The translations under genes and the position numbers were made by a program. A DNA stretch of 64,000 nucleotides from positions 96,796 to 160,795 of the forward strand of contig CAJFSS010000003.1 of assembly GCA_904419745.1 (NCBI GenBank), in the 5' to 3' direction. Origin of the DNA: Candidatus Pseudoruminococcus merdavium. GTDB taxonomy: Bacteria; Bacillota; Clostridia; Oscillospirales; Ruminococcaceae. The notes under the pieces were generated by a model. It did no database searches and was not told the origin of the DNA. It saw only the letters and a list, made by a program, of their open reading frames with translations. Below, piece by piece: positions 39,558 through 47,932 of the stretch; the first letter of the stretch is position 1, and the number at the start of each line of letters is the position of its first letter.

Positions 39558-40820
39558 ATGAAAATTCTAGTTGTTGGTTCCGGCGGCAGGGAACATGCCG
39601 TCATCAAAAAGCTGAAGGAATCCCGCCATCAACCGCAGTTGTTCTGCTGCCCGGGCAATGCTGGGATTGCTGAAGACGCAATTTGTGTGGATATCAAGGC
39701 AACGGATATCCCGGGCATGGTCTCCTATGCAAAGGAAAACCAGATGGATTTGGTCGTTGTCACCCCGGATGATCCCCTTGTCCTCGGTATGGTGGACGCC
39801 CTGAATGCAGAGGGGATTCGCGCATTTGGGCCGAATAAAGCGGCCGCTATCATCGAAGGGAGCAAGGCGTTTTCCAAAGACCTGATGAAACGCTACGGTA
39901 TCCCGACAGCCAAATATGAGACTTTCGACAACAGTGCGGCTGCGATGGAATATATCCGCGCCCAGGGAAACTACCCGGTTGTGATCAAGGCGGATGGACT
40001 GGCGCTTGGAAAGGGCGTTATCATTGCGCAAAATGAACAGGAGGCGCACGAAGCGGTCACTTCGATGATTGAAGGAGGATTGTTCGGTGCATCCGGCAGC
40101 CATGTTGTGATTGAGGAATTTCTCACCGGGCCGGAGGTTTCCGTTCTCAGCTTTACGGATGGGAATGTGGTTCGACCTATGGTCTCCTCCATGGATCACA
40201 AACGCGCCTATGACAACGACGAAGGTCCCAACACTGGCGGCATGGGCACGATTGCACCAAATCCGCACTATACCCCGGAACTGGCGGAGATTTGCCGCAA
40301 GACAATCTTTGAGCCAACGATTCAAGCTATGAAGCAGGAGGGCAGAGAATTCCATGGCTGCCTGTATTTCGGCCTGATGATGACCCCGGACGGCCCAAAG
40401 GTCATTGAATATAACTGCCGTTTTGGCGATCCGGAAACCCAAGTTGTACTCCCCCTGTTGGATGGAGATTTGGTAGATATCATGGAAGCTACGATTGACG
40501 GCACGCTTTCTGAAGTTCCATTCTCCAATAAAACGGAAACGGCGGCCTGTGTGGTTCTTGCCTCCGGCGGATATCCGAAAAAATACCAGACCGGATATGA
40601 GATCACGGGCATTGAATCCGCGGAGAAAGACTTTGGCGTTACCGTTTACCATGCCGGTACAAAATCTGTGGACGGCAAGCTGGTCACCGGCGGTGGGCGC
40701 GTCCTTGGCGTTACGGCAACAGCTCCTACACTGGAACAGGCGTTGCACACTGCCTATCAAGGTGCTGAAAAAATCCAGTTTACGGATAAACATTTCCGCA
40801 CGGATATTGGCAGGAAATAA
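39558..40820 (+). CDS. purD: Phosphoribosylamine-glycine ligase PurD
   Basis: GAR synthetase of 420 residues, ATP-grasp fold. MKILVVGSGGREHAVIKKL fixes the ATG at 39558 (GGAGGGT upstream). LKADGLALGKGV-like VIKADGLALGKGVIIA binds ATP, and GPNTGGMGTIAPNPHYTPEL and EYNCRFGDPETQVVLPLL are strongly diagnostic. It uses the phosphoribosylamine made by PurF. Last gene of the purine operon, followed by a terminator. Confidence 0.97.
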   Translation: MKILVVGSGGREHAVIKKLKESRHQPQLFCCPGNAGIAEDAICVDIKATDIPGMVSYAKENQMDLVVVTPDDPLVLGMVDALNAEGIRAFGPNKAAAIIEGSKAFSKDLMKRYGIPTAKYETFDNSAAAMEYIRAQGNYPVVIKADGLALGKGVIIAQNEQEAHEAVTSMIEGGLFGASGSHVVIEEFLTGPEVSVLSFTDGNVVRPMVSSMDHKRAYDNDEGPNTGGMGTIAPNPHYTPELAEICRKTIFEPTIQAMKQEGREFHGCLYFGLMMTPDGPKVIEYNCRFGDPETQVVLPLLDGDLVDIMEATIDGTLSEVPFSNKTETAACVVLASGGYPKKYQTGYEITGIESAEKDFGVTVYHAGTKSVDGKLVTGGGRVLGVTATAPTLEQALHTAYQGAEKIQFTDKHFRTDIGRK

Positions 40821-40830
40821 ATGAAAATTG

Positions 40831-40864
40831 TCCCCAGTGGATTTCCACTGGGGATTTTCTTTTT
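40831..40864 (+). terminator. Terminator of the purine operon
   Basis: CCCCAGTGG-ATTT-CCACTGGGG followed by ATTTTCTTTTT, directly after purD. Confidence 0.92.
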
Positions 40865-40978
40865 GGGGAAAACCGGTTCTTTTACAATATGGAAAAAGAA
40901 GAAATTCCTCTGTCAGACAAGTGCTGAAAACTGATTCGGCGTGCACCCGACAGACGGCGGATTCCCGCAAAGAGAAAC

Positions 40979-41007
40979 GCCCTCATCCTTTCGGTGAGGG
41001 CATTTTT
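40979..41007 (+). terminator. Second intrinsic terminator downstream of purD
   Basis: GCCCTCA pairs with TGAGGGC across TCCTTTCGG, followed by ATTTTTG. No gene lies between the two terminators; the 110-base interval might hold a short RNA or a gene remnant, but no promoter is evident. Confidence 0.75.
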
Positions 41008-41061
41008 GCTTACTGCTGGGAGCTTCATAAGCTGTAAACTACCGGAAGGAGGGCTCGGGAT

Positions 41062-41101
41062 AAAATTTGCCGCCCATATCCCACAAGACATGGACGGCAA
41101 A
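41062..41101 (-). terminator. Terminator of the lipoprotein gene
   Basis: On the minus strand TTTGCCG-T-CCAT pairs with ATGG-G-CGGCAAA, followed by TTTTA. It lies just after the stop of the 41108-41743 gene. Confidence 0.75.
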
Positions 41102-41107
41102 AGGAGG

Positions 41108-41743
41108 TTATTCTTTGACAATGATTTCAGACAGATGTTCTTTTAAGTGCGCGGCAGGTTCCAGCACCCAGGAGTACATGATTTCCGGCGTACCGTTCTC
41201 TTCGGCCTTTTGTTTTAAGTATTCTTCAAACGGAGAACCCAGAACTAATTCTGTGATGTCCAGCAGGACATAGTCCTCATCCTCCCGGATGAGATAGGGC
41301 GCTAACTCCTCCCTGGTATAGTCTTTTTTATCCGTGGAATAGAGGAACCCATCGCTTTCCCATTCCTCTTTTGCAGTTGCCTGCACACAAGCTACCTTGT
41401 ATCCCATGACGTCGCCGCCAAATTGGATAATATCCATATTGCCTTCCCGTTCTACCCGTGGTTCTATATGGATTGGTTCCCCTCCGGGCTGGGGATCCCC
41501 CATGGGATAGGCCTCGCTGGGGGCATAGATATTTTTCAGCATATCATCCCAGATATAGGTATATCCCACTGTGGAAGGCGCCTCCCAGGCGTCCCGGGAG
41601 GCTTGTTCGCTGCTAGAGGAAGAGGACGAATCGCTATTCTTCGAAAGGGCAGACGAGGAGGGAGATGGAACTTGCTGAGAAGCACAGGCGAAAAGGGCAA
41701 GGCAGCTGGCAAGCAGGATACAGGACAATAAAACTTTCTTCAT
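41108..41743 (-). CDS. Hypothetical secreted lipoprotein
   Basis: 211 residues beginning MKKVLLSCILLASCLALFAC, a lipoprotein signal with lipobox LFAC near residue 20. A low-complexity Ser-rich stretch follows to about residue 48. The rest is an acidic globular region with DYTREELAPYLIREDEDYVLLDI. No family is recognised. It lies downstream of and co-oriented with the secreted C39-like peptidase gene (32 bases apart), so both are probably exported and expressed together. AAGGAGGAAA precedes the start. Confidence 0.8.
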   Translation of the reverse strand: MKKVLLSCILLASCLALFACASQQVPSPSSSALSKNSDSSSSSSSEQASRDAWEAPSTVGYTYIWDDMLKNIYAPSEAYPMGDPQPGGEPIHIEPRVEREGNMDIIQFGGDVMGYKVACVQATAKEEWESDGFLYSTDKKDYTREELAPYLIREDEDYVLLDITELVLGSPFEEYLKQKAEENGTPEIMYSWVLEPAAHLKEHLSEIIVKE

Positions 41744-41775
41744 ACCCTGTTTCCTCCTTTCAAAATCACTCTTTG

Positions 41776-42480
41776 TTATCGGATGATTGCGGTAGCAAAG
41801 TCAATGGACCAGCCGTTGTTTAGGTACTGGGCAAGCGTAGAGTAGTTGATATTCGATTCTGGATCGTGGATATAAATCCCGGTTGCCCCATTTGGATGTT
41901 CATAATAAGCCCTGGCAACGACGAAATGAGTATTTGATCCTTTTCTCAATTTTACAATACAAGGTTTTCCCTGTGCAAATCTTCCTACGATCCACTGTTG
42001 GATTTGAGCCTGAGAATAGGAACCAGGGGAGTTTTCCCTGCTGTGTCCATATGCCTGACAGAGCGGAAGAGAGCTAAAATTGCAGCAGGGGCCTCCATTA
42101 TTTTGGGATACACGCGCTACATCGACAGGTGTTACATTATGTCCAAAATAGCGGAAAATCATGGCATAAGAAGTCATTGCACATCCTACAGCGCCAAAGG
42201 TATGCCCGGAATGACCGCATGCCATAACAGTATTTGCCCATCTGGAATCATCTTGCCTAAGTAAGGGAATATTAAAATTGTATCCAACGCGTGTCTGAAT
42301 TCCAGATTCCATAATCTGCTTTCCAAGAGCAACCGCTTCTTCTGCACTTTGAATCTCTTCTTGTGTCATCAGGTTTCCTTCGCCGTCATATATGGTTTCT
42401 GCTGCCATGACGGGAATAGAACCGATTACGAAAGAAACAACGAAACAGATGCTGACAAAAAAGCATTGTAATTTTTTCAT
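41776..42480 (-). CDS. Secreted C39-like cysteine peptidase family protein
   Basis: 234 residues from the ATG at 42480, chosen because AAAAGGGG is eight bases away; another ATG two codons earlier sits too close. A signal peptide ending near PVMAAET is clear. The mature part has a papain-like Peptidase_C39_2 pattern: Gln before GAVGCAMTSYAMIFRYFG (nucleophile Cys), SNTHFVVARAY (His) and IHDPES (Asp). Several other cysteines (GPCCNFSS) may form disulfides. Such proteins are often secreted proteins of unknown target in Clostridia. Likely operon with the lipoprotein gene. Confidence 0.82.
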   Translation of the reverse strand: MKKLQCFFVSICFVVSFVIGSIPVMAAETIYDGEGNLMTQEEIQSAEEAVALGKQIMESGIQTRVGYNFNIPLLRQDDSRWANTVMACGHSGHTFGAVGCAMTSYAMIFRYFGHNVTPVDVARVSQNNGGPCCNFSSLPLCQAYGHSRENSPGSYSQAQIQQWIVGRFAQGKPCIVKLRKGSNTHFVVARAYYEHPNGATGIYIHDPESNINYSTLAQYLNNGWSIDFATAIIR

Positions 42481-42733
42481 ATTCATACCCCTTTTTTATT
42501 ATTCCTGAAAAATACAATTGCTGTAATTTTTAGATACAATTTACATTTTCATGGGAATCATCTTCTTTTTGTATAATATGTTATAGACATATTATATATT
42601 ATATTTACAAAAATGTAAATTGTTTTTATAAAAAAATTAAGAAAACAACGGACGAAGAATAAACGGCCATTTGCTTTCACTGAATATCCGTTCCCGTTTT
42701 TCCCACACTAACCCTGTGATGGGAGGAATGTCA

Positions 42734-44386
42734 GTGAAGAAAATGAAAAAAAGGATGGCCGCGCTGTTTGGCCTGTTTATTTTCTGCTTTAGTATTGTGT
42801 TAATGCGTATTTATGTGATCGGACAAAGTGATATGCTCAAAAGCGCCGCACAGGCACAGAGTTCCCAGACCATTGAGGTCGCTCATTCCAGAGGGATGAT
42901 CTATGACTGCAATGGAGAGCCTTTGGTAGATACCGAACAGCGTTATCTTGCCTGCGTTGCGCCAAGCGAGGAAAGTGCCGAAGCTTTGATTTCCATGCTT
43001 GGAGAAAACAAGCGGCAGAGTATTTTGGAAAAAATTTCATCCAGAATGCCCTTTGTAATAGAGGTGCCTTCCGCCAATCTCTTTTGTCCACAGATTCAGG
43101 TGCTCAAGGGAACGAACCGGTATGGGAAATTTCAACTGGCAGAACATGTCATTGGATACTTGGATGCAGGCGGAATCAATGGGATGGCCGGGATTGAAAA
43201 GGCGTATAACGACTACCTGAACCAGACAGGATATTCTGCCAGTGTCCGTTATACGGTGGATGCAAGAGGGAATGTGCTGGATGCAGAATCTCCCCAGATT
43301 TTACTGGAAGAGGAGCAACGGGGAGCAGGGGTTGTTTTAACGATTGACCGCTATATCCAGATGATTTGCGAACAGGCCGCCTGGAACCAGAATCTTGGAA
43401 AGGGGGCCATTGTGGTGATGGAATCAGATACGGGAAAAATCCGTGCAATGGTCAGCTCGCCCGGGTATTATAACGACAACATCGAGGGGGCAATGGAGCA
43501 GGAGGCCTCTCCACTGATTAACCGGGCTCTCTGTGCTTATCCAGTCGGTTCCACTTTTAAACTGTGTCTTACGGCAAGCGCATTGGAAAATGGGATATCC
43601 CCCAATACCATCTACCAATGCACAGGTGCTGTGGATGTGAATGGACAGGTTTTCCACTGCCACGAGCGGGGAGGACACAATTGGTTGGATTTGGAAAGAG
43701 CACTCAAAGTTTCCTGTAACCCATATTTTATCCATTTGGGATCTCTTTTAGGAAAAGAAAAATTGTATAAAACCGCTTTTGATTTTGGTTTTTCCCGTGC
43801 TGATACCCTGGCTCCCGGCATTACCAGCGAGGAAGGGAATCTCCCAAAGCCGGCACAAATACAATCGGATGCTGATTTTGCAAATCTCTGTTTTGGACAA
43901 GGAAGCCTGCTTGCCACTCCGGTACAGGTGGCAAAAATGATCTCTGTTTTTGCAAATGGAGGAAATTTGGTCTTCCCCTCTCTGGTAGAAAAACTGGTGG
44001 ATGCACAGGGGAATACGGTGTCGAATGAAACCATGGGCGAACCGACTAGAATCATCAGCAAAGAAACGGCGGATACCATTCGAGGGTTTATGGAATCCGT
44101 TGTTTCAAACGGAACAGGTATCTATGCAAAGCCGGAAAATATGGGAGCTGGTGGAAAAACCGCTTCTACACAGACAGGAATCTACGATGAAAACGGCGAG
44201 GAAATTGTCCATGCATGGTTTGCAGGATTTTTTCCAGAGGAAACCCCAAAGTATACGGTTGTTGTTCTCAAAGAAGGGGGAGGAGAGGGAAGCTATATTG
44301 CAGCTCCCATTTTTAAGGAAATTGCGGACAATCTTTACTATTATATGAATCCAGATAAAATTCATGAGCAAAATGACGGAAAATGA
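42734..44386 (+). CDS. Class B penicillin-binding protein (peptidoglycan transpeptidase)
   Basis: 550 residues from GTG 42734, seven bases after GGGAGG. An N-terminal membrane anchor (about 10-28) is followed by a PBP dimer-like region (HSRGMIYDCNGEPLV) and the transpeptidase domain. Active-site motifs are GSTFK (SxxK serine), SCN (SxN) and GGKTAST in the KTG position, where Ala replaces the third Gly. No PASTA domain is present. It cross-links peptidoglycan in division, elongation or sporulation; the paralogue type cannot be decided. Ends shortly before the alanine T-box. Confidence 0.88.
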   Translation: MKKMKKRMAALFGLFIFCFSIVLMRIYVIGQSDMLKSAAQAQSSQTIEVAHSRGMIYDCNGEPLVDTEQRYLACVAPSEESAEALISMLGENKRQSILEKISSRMPFVIEVPSANLFCPQIQVLKGTNRYGKFQLAEHVIGYLDAGGINGMAGIEKAYNDYLNQTGYSASVRYTVDARGNVLDAESPQILLEEEQRGAGVVLTIDRYIQMICEQAAWNQNLGKGAIVVMESDTGKIRAMVSSPGYYNDNIEGAMEQEASPLINRALCAYPVGSTFKLCLTASALENGISPNTIYQCTGAVDVNGQVFHCHERGGHNWLDLERALKVSCNPYFIHLGSLLGKEKLYKTAFDFGFSRADTLAPGITSEEGNLPKPAQIQSDADFANLCFGQGSLLATPVQVAKMISVFANGGNLVFPSLVEKLVDAQGNTVSNETMGEPTRIISKETADTIRGFMESVVSNGTGIYAKPENMGAGGKTASTQTGIYDENGEEIVHAWFAGFFPEETPKYTVVVLKEGGGEGSYIAAPIFKEIADNLYYYMNPDKIHEQNDGK

Positions 44387-44459
44387 CCCGGTTTGTGCCG
44401 GTACTTGCGTGCAAAAGGGCGTAAAAGCGGGAAAAAGACCCCATTTGAGTTAAAATCCG

Positions 44460-44487
44460 TTGACAAAATGCATAAAACCGCTATAAT
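44460..44487 (+). promoter_or_regulatory. Promoter of the alaS T-box leader
   Basis: Consensus TTGACA and TATAAT with a 16-base spacer, just upstream of the T-box leader. Confidence 0.85.
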
Positions 44488-44493
44488 CAATAG

Positions 44494-44740
44494 CATATGG
44501 TTTAGATGCTGAGAAAGGGAATCCTCTTGCAATTTCACATCGATAGAGAGAAGGTCATCCGCTGAAAGGCTTTTGTTGTGAGGCAAGACGGTGCTGCCCT
44601 GGAGCACCGCAGTAAAAAACTGCGGCGATCCCCCGCGTTAAGGGGAGGCAAGTGGGTATCCCGGTTATGGGGATGCAATTTGGGTGGTACCGCGGAAACG
44701 AAAGCTTTCGTCCCATGTAAATGGGAAGAAAGCTTTTTTT
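44494..44740 (+). promoter_or_regulatory. T-box leader (tRNA-Ala responsive)
   Basis: The leader contains a long stem I region with TCTTGC pairing to GCAAGA and the AGAGAG bulge motif, further hairpins, and the canonical T-box GGGTGGTACCGCGG at 44682-44695. A terminator follows. Uncharged tRNA pairs through its acceptor end with the T-box bulge and favours the antiterminator, turning alaS on when Ala-tRNA is scarce. The specifier codon was not located with certainty; GCU or GCC near 44590-44602 is the best guess. Confidence 0.92.
44701..44740 (+). terminator. T-box terminator before alaS
   Basis: AAAGCTTTC with an inner TCCCAT-GTAA-ATGGGA pairs with GAAAGCTTT, followed by TTTT. It is the OFF structure of the alaS leader. 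Confidence 0.9.
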
Positions 44741-44799
44741 GCGTACAGAGCACCCTGAATATGGTTTTCAATGATTGTAAATAGAAGGGATGAAACCAA

Positions 44800-47451
44800 A
44801 TGGAATGGACTGGATTAAATGAACTGCGCGAAAAATTCCTGAGTTTTTTTGAAAGCAAAAATCATACTCGCCTGCCAAGCTTTTCCCTGGTTCCACATGG
44901 GGATAAGAGCCTGCTGCTTATCAACTCCGGAATGGCGCCGATGAAAAAATTTTTCCTTGGACAGGAAACCCCGCCGAATACCCGAGTGACGACCTGCCAG
45001 AAATGTATCCGAACTCCGGATATTGAAAATGTTGGAAAGACGGCGCGCCACGGCACCTTTTTTGAAATGCTTGGGAACTTCTCCTTTGGGGATTATTTCA
45101 AACATGAGGCGATCCGCTGGGCTTGGGAATTTTTTACTGAAGTGCTGGAAATCCCAGTGGACAGACTTTGGGTTACTATTTATTTGGACGACGATGAGGC
45201 TTTTGACATTTGGACAAAGGAGATTGGCGTTGCACCGGAACGCGTTGTTCGCATGGGAAAAGAGGATAACTTCTGGGAACATGGTTCCGGTCCTTGTGGT
45301 CCGTGCTCGGAAATCCACTTTGACCGCGGCGAAGAATACGGCTGTGGAAAACCGGACTGTGGTGTTGGCTGTGAATGCGATCGCTATGTCGAGGTTTGGA
45401 ATCTGGTGTTTTCTCAGTTTGATTCCGATGGAAAGGGCAATTATACTCCGCTGGAGCACCCAAATATTGATACCGGCATGGGTCTTGAGCGCCTTGCCTG
45501 TGTTATGCAGGGGGTCAATAATCTTTTTGAAGTGGATACCATCCAAAATATTATGAAACATATCAGCCGGATTGCCGGTAAACACTATGGGGAGAATGAA
45601 AAGGACGATATTTCCCTGCGTGTTATCACGGATCATATCCGCAGCACGGTCTTTATGGTAGCGGACGGCGTTTCCCCGACCAATGAGGGACGCGGCTATG
45701 TCCTGAGAAGGCTTTTAAGGAGGGCGGCGCGCCATGGCCGGCTTCTTGGGATTAACCATCCGTTTTTATATGAAGTTGTTGATACAGTGGTTCAGGAAAA
45801 CCATGTTGCCTATCCGGAACTTGCAGAAAAAGCGGACTATATCAAGAAAGTTGTCAAACTGGAAGAAGAACGCTTTGCCAAAACCATTGATCAGGGCATG
45901 GAAATGCTTAGCAATCTGATTGATAAAATTGACAGCCATATGGAAGATGGCGTAATCCCTATGCTTCCGGGTGCTGAGGCGTTCCGCCTGTACGATACCT
46001 TTGGATTCCCAATTGATTTGACCAAGGAGATCATTGCAGAACGTGGGATTACAGTGGATGAGGAAGAATTTACAAAGCTGATGGAAGAGCAGCGCGTCCG
46101 TGCCCGTACCGCCCGCCTGCAAAACGGGATTGTCAGCTGGAGTAATGAAACCGAAGATCTCCTTTCTGGGATTACCAGTGAATTTTTGGGGTACAGTGAA
46201 ACGGAATGCGAAGGAAAAATCCTGTGCATGCTGCATGATGGGGAAAAGATTGTCACCGCTTCAGAGGGTGACGAAATCGGCGTTGTCCTTGATAAGACGG
46301 TCTTTTATACTGAGAGCGGAGGCCAGGTATCCGATACCGGCCTGCTCAAAAATAACAGCTGCGTCATCGATGTCTATGACTGTAAAAAAGTCAATGGAGC
46401 GGTTGTTCATCTGGGACGTGTCGTCAACGGAAGTGTTGCGGAAGGCGATGTTGTTACGGCAGTATATGATTATGACCGCCGTCAGGCAATCCGCCGCAAC
46501 CATACCAGCGCACATCTGATACAGGCGGCACTGCGCCAGGTGTTAGGGGATCATGTCCATCAGGCAGGCTCCTATGTTGACGATCAGCGGATGCGTTTTG
46601 ACTTTTCCCATTTCTCTGCCATGACTCCAGAAGAAATTGAAAAAGTGGAGCGGAAAGTCAACGAGGTCATTTTAAAGGGAATTGATGTGGTTACAAAAGA
46701 AATGCCGATTGAAGAGGCGAAAAAAATCGGCGCAATGGCCCTGTTTGGGGAAAAATACGGGGATATTGTCCGCGTAGTCGATATACCAGGCTTTTCTGTG
46801 GAGTTCTGCGGGGGTACGCACATTGACAATACCGCAAAAATCGGTTTGTTCAAGATTTTGTCAGAATCCTCTGTTGCAGCGGGTGTACGCAGAATTGAAG
46901 CGGTTACCGGTTACGGTGTACTGGAACAACTGGCGCATCGGGAACAGGAGATCCATGAGATTGCCTCCAAGCTCAAACTCTCCAATGTGGAGGAAATTCC
47001 TGCAAAGGTCGAGGCTTTGTCTATAGAACTCAAGGCGAAAGAAAAAGAAATTGAAGTGCTCAACCAGAAGATTGCGGACAGTAAGGTGGATGGTCTGTTT
47101 GAAAATGCACAGGATATTGAAGGAATTACCTGTGTTGTAGCTGGATTTGGCGGAACCACCAAAGACGCCCTGCGCACTATGGGAGATAAGGTGAAGGACC
47201 GCGCCCCCAATGCCGTGGCACTGCTTTCTGCCATTGAGGATGGCAAGGGCACGCTGCTTGCCGTTTGTGGAAAAAATGCTGTGGCAAAAGGCCTGCATGC
47301 CGGCAACCTGGTCAAACAGATTGCGGCGCTTGCCGGTGGAAAGGGAGGCGGCCGGCCGGACAGTGCTATGGCGGGAATAGGGGATATCTTTAAGCTAGAT
47401 GAAGCCCTTGCAAAAGCGCCGGAAATCATCCGCACAATGATAAAGAAATAG
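44800..47451 (+). CDS. alaS: Alanyl-tRNA synthetase AlaS
   Basis: 883 residues, full length. Class II catalytic core with LLINSGMAPMKKFFLG near the N-terminus and NVGKTARHGTFFEMLGNFSF. The editing domain has NHTSAHLIQAAL (HxxxH zinc ligands) and VEFCGGTHIDNT, and a C-terminal Ala domain includes the conserved GGKGGGRPDSAMAG. It charges tRNA-Ala and clears Ser/Gly mischarging. Its start lies after a T-box, so expression is predicted to rise when alanine is limiting. AGAAGGGATG precedes the ATG. Confidence 0.98.
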   Translation: MEWTGLNELREKFLSFFESKNHTRLPSFSLVPHGDKSLLLINSGMAPMKKFFLGQETPPNTRVTTCQKCIRTPDIENVGKTARHGTFFEMLGNFSFGDYFKHEAIRWAWEFFTEVLEIPVDRLWVTIYLDDDEAFDIWTKEIGVAPERVVRMGKEDNFWEHGSGPCGPCSEIHFDRGEEYGCGKPDCGVGCECDRYVEVWNLVFSQFDSDGKGNYTPLEHPNIDTGMGLERLACVMQGVNNLFEVDTIQNIMKHISRIAGKHYGENEKDDISLRVITDHIRSTVFMVADGVSPTNEGRGYVLRRLLRRAARHGRLLGINHPFLYEVVDTVVQENHVAYPELAEKADYIKKVVKLEEERFAKTIDQGMEMLSNLIDKIDSHMEDGVIPMLPGAEAFRLYDTFGFPIDLTKEIIAERGITVDEEEFTKLMEEQRVRARTARLQNGIVSWSNETEDLLSGITSEFLGYSETECEGKILCMLHDGEKIVTASEGDEIGVVLDKTVFYTESGGQVSDTGLLKNNSCVIDVYDCKKVNGAVVHLGRVVNGSVAEGDVVTAVYDYDRRQAIRRNHTSAHLIQAALRQVLGDHVHQAGSYVDDQRMRFDFSHFSAMTPEEIEKVERKVNEVILKGIDVVTKEMPIEEAKKIGAMALFGEKYGDIVRVVDIPGFSVEFCGGTHIDNTAKIGLFKILSESSVAAGVRRIEAVTGYGVLEQLAHREQEIHEIASKLKLSNVEEIPAKVEALSIELKAKEKEIEVLNQKIADSKVDGLFENAQDIEGITCVVAGFGGTTKDALRTMGDKVKDRAPNAVALLSAIEDGKGTLLAVCGKNAVAKGLHAGNLVKQIAALAGGKGGGRPDSAMAGIGDIFKLDEALAKAPEIIRTMIKK

Positions 47452-47478
47452 CCGCCAAACGGTGGTCATCCATTAGAA

Positions 47479-47522
47479 AAAATGGTACAATAGGCCATGG
47501 AAGTGGCCTATTGTACCATTTT
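47479..47522 (+). terminator. Terminator after alaS
   Basis: Perfect 19 bp inverted repeat AAAATGGTACAATAGGCCA around TGGAAG; the right arm itself ends in TTTT followed by GTTTTT. Confidence 0.93.
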
Positions 47523-47569
47523 GTTTTTAGGTGGAACCAACAGCAGTGATTGCAGAAAGGAATGTTTTT

Positions 47570-47908
47570 ATGGATTGCATTTTTTGTAAAATTTTAGCAG
47601 GAGAAATCCCTTCCAAGAAAATATATGAAGATGAAACGGTGTTTGCATTTTATGATATCAACCCGCAGGCTCCGCTGCATTTCCTTGTCATTCCCAAAGA
47701 ACATATTGAGAGCGCAGCGGGAGTGAATGAAAAAAATAGCGCCGTGGTTGCACATATTTTTGAAGTGATTGCAAAGCTCGGAAAAGAGCTGAGTGAAGAC
47801 GGACAGTACCGGGTTATCACCAACTGCGGGGAACGTGCAGGTCAAACGGTCAAACACCTGCATTTCCATGTCCTGGGAGGAAAGGATATGACAGAAACAC
47901 TCTGCTAG
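47570..47908 (+). CDS. HIT family nucleotide-binding hydrolase
   Basis: 112 residues with the histidine triad HLHFHVLGG (His96, His98, His100) near the C-terminus and an N-terminal zinc-type CIFC. HINT-like proteins hydrolyse adenosine phosphoramidates such as AMP-lysine; the substrate is unproven. Length and NPQAPLHFLVIPKEHI match HINT. ATG 47570 follows AGAAAGG; upstream in-frame codons have no support. comEC follows closely. Confidence 0.9.
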   Translation: MDCIFCKILAGEIPSKKIYEDETVFAFYDINPQAPLHFLVIPKEHIESAAGVNEKNSAVVAHIFEVIAKLGKELSEDGQYRVITNCGERAGQTVKHLHFHVLGGKDMTETLC

Positions 47909-47932
47909 ATGCAGAAAGAGGGGGGATCGGGA

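Noticed and set aside
39567..40970. 467-codon minus-strand frame opposite purD
   Set aside because: Shadow of purD; no recognisable domain.
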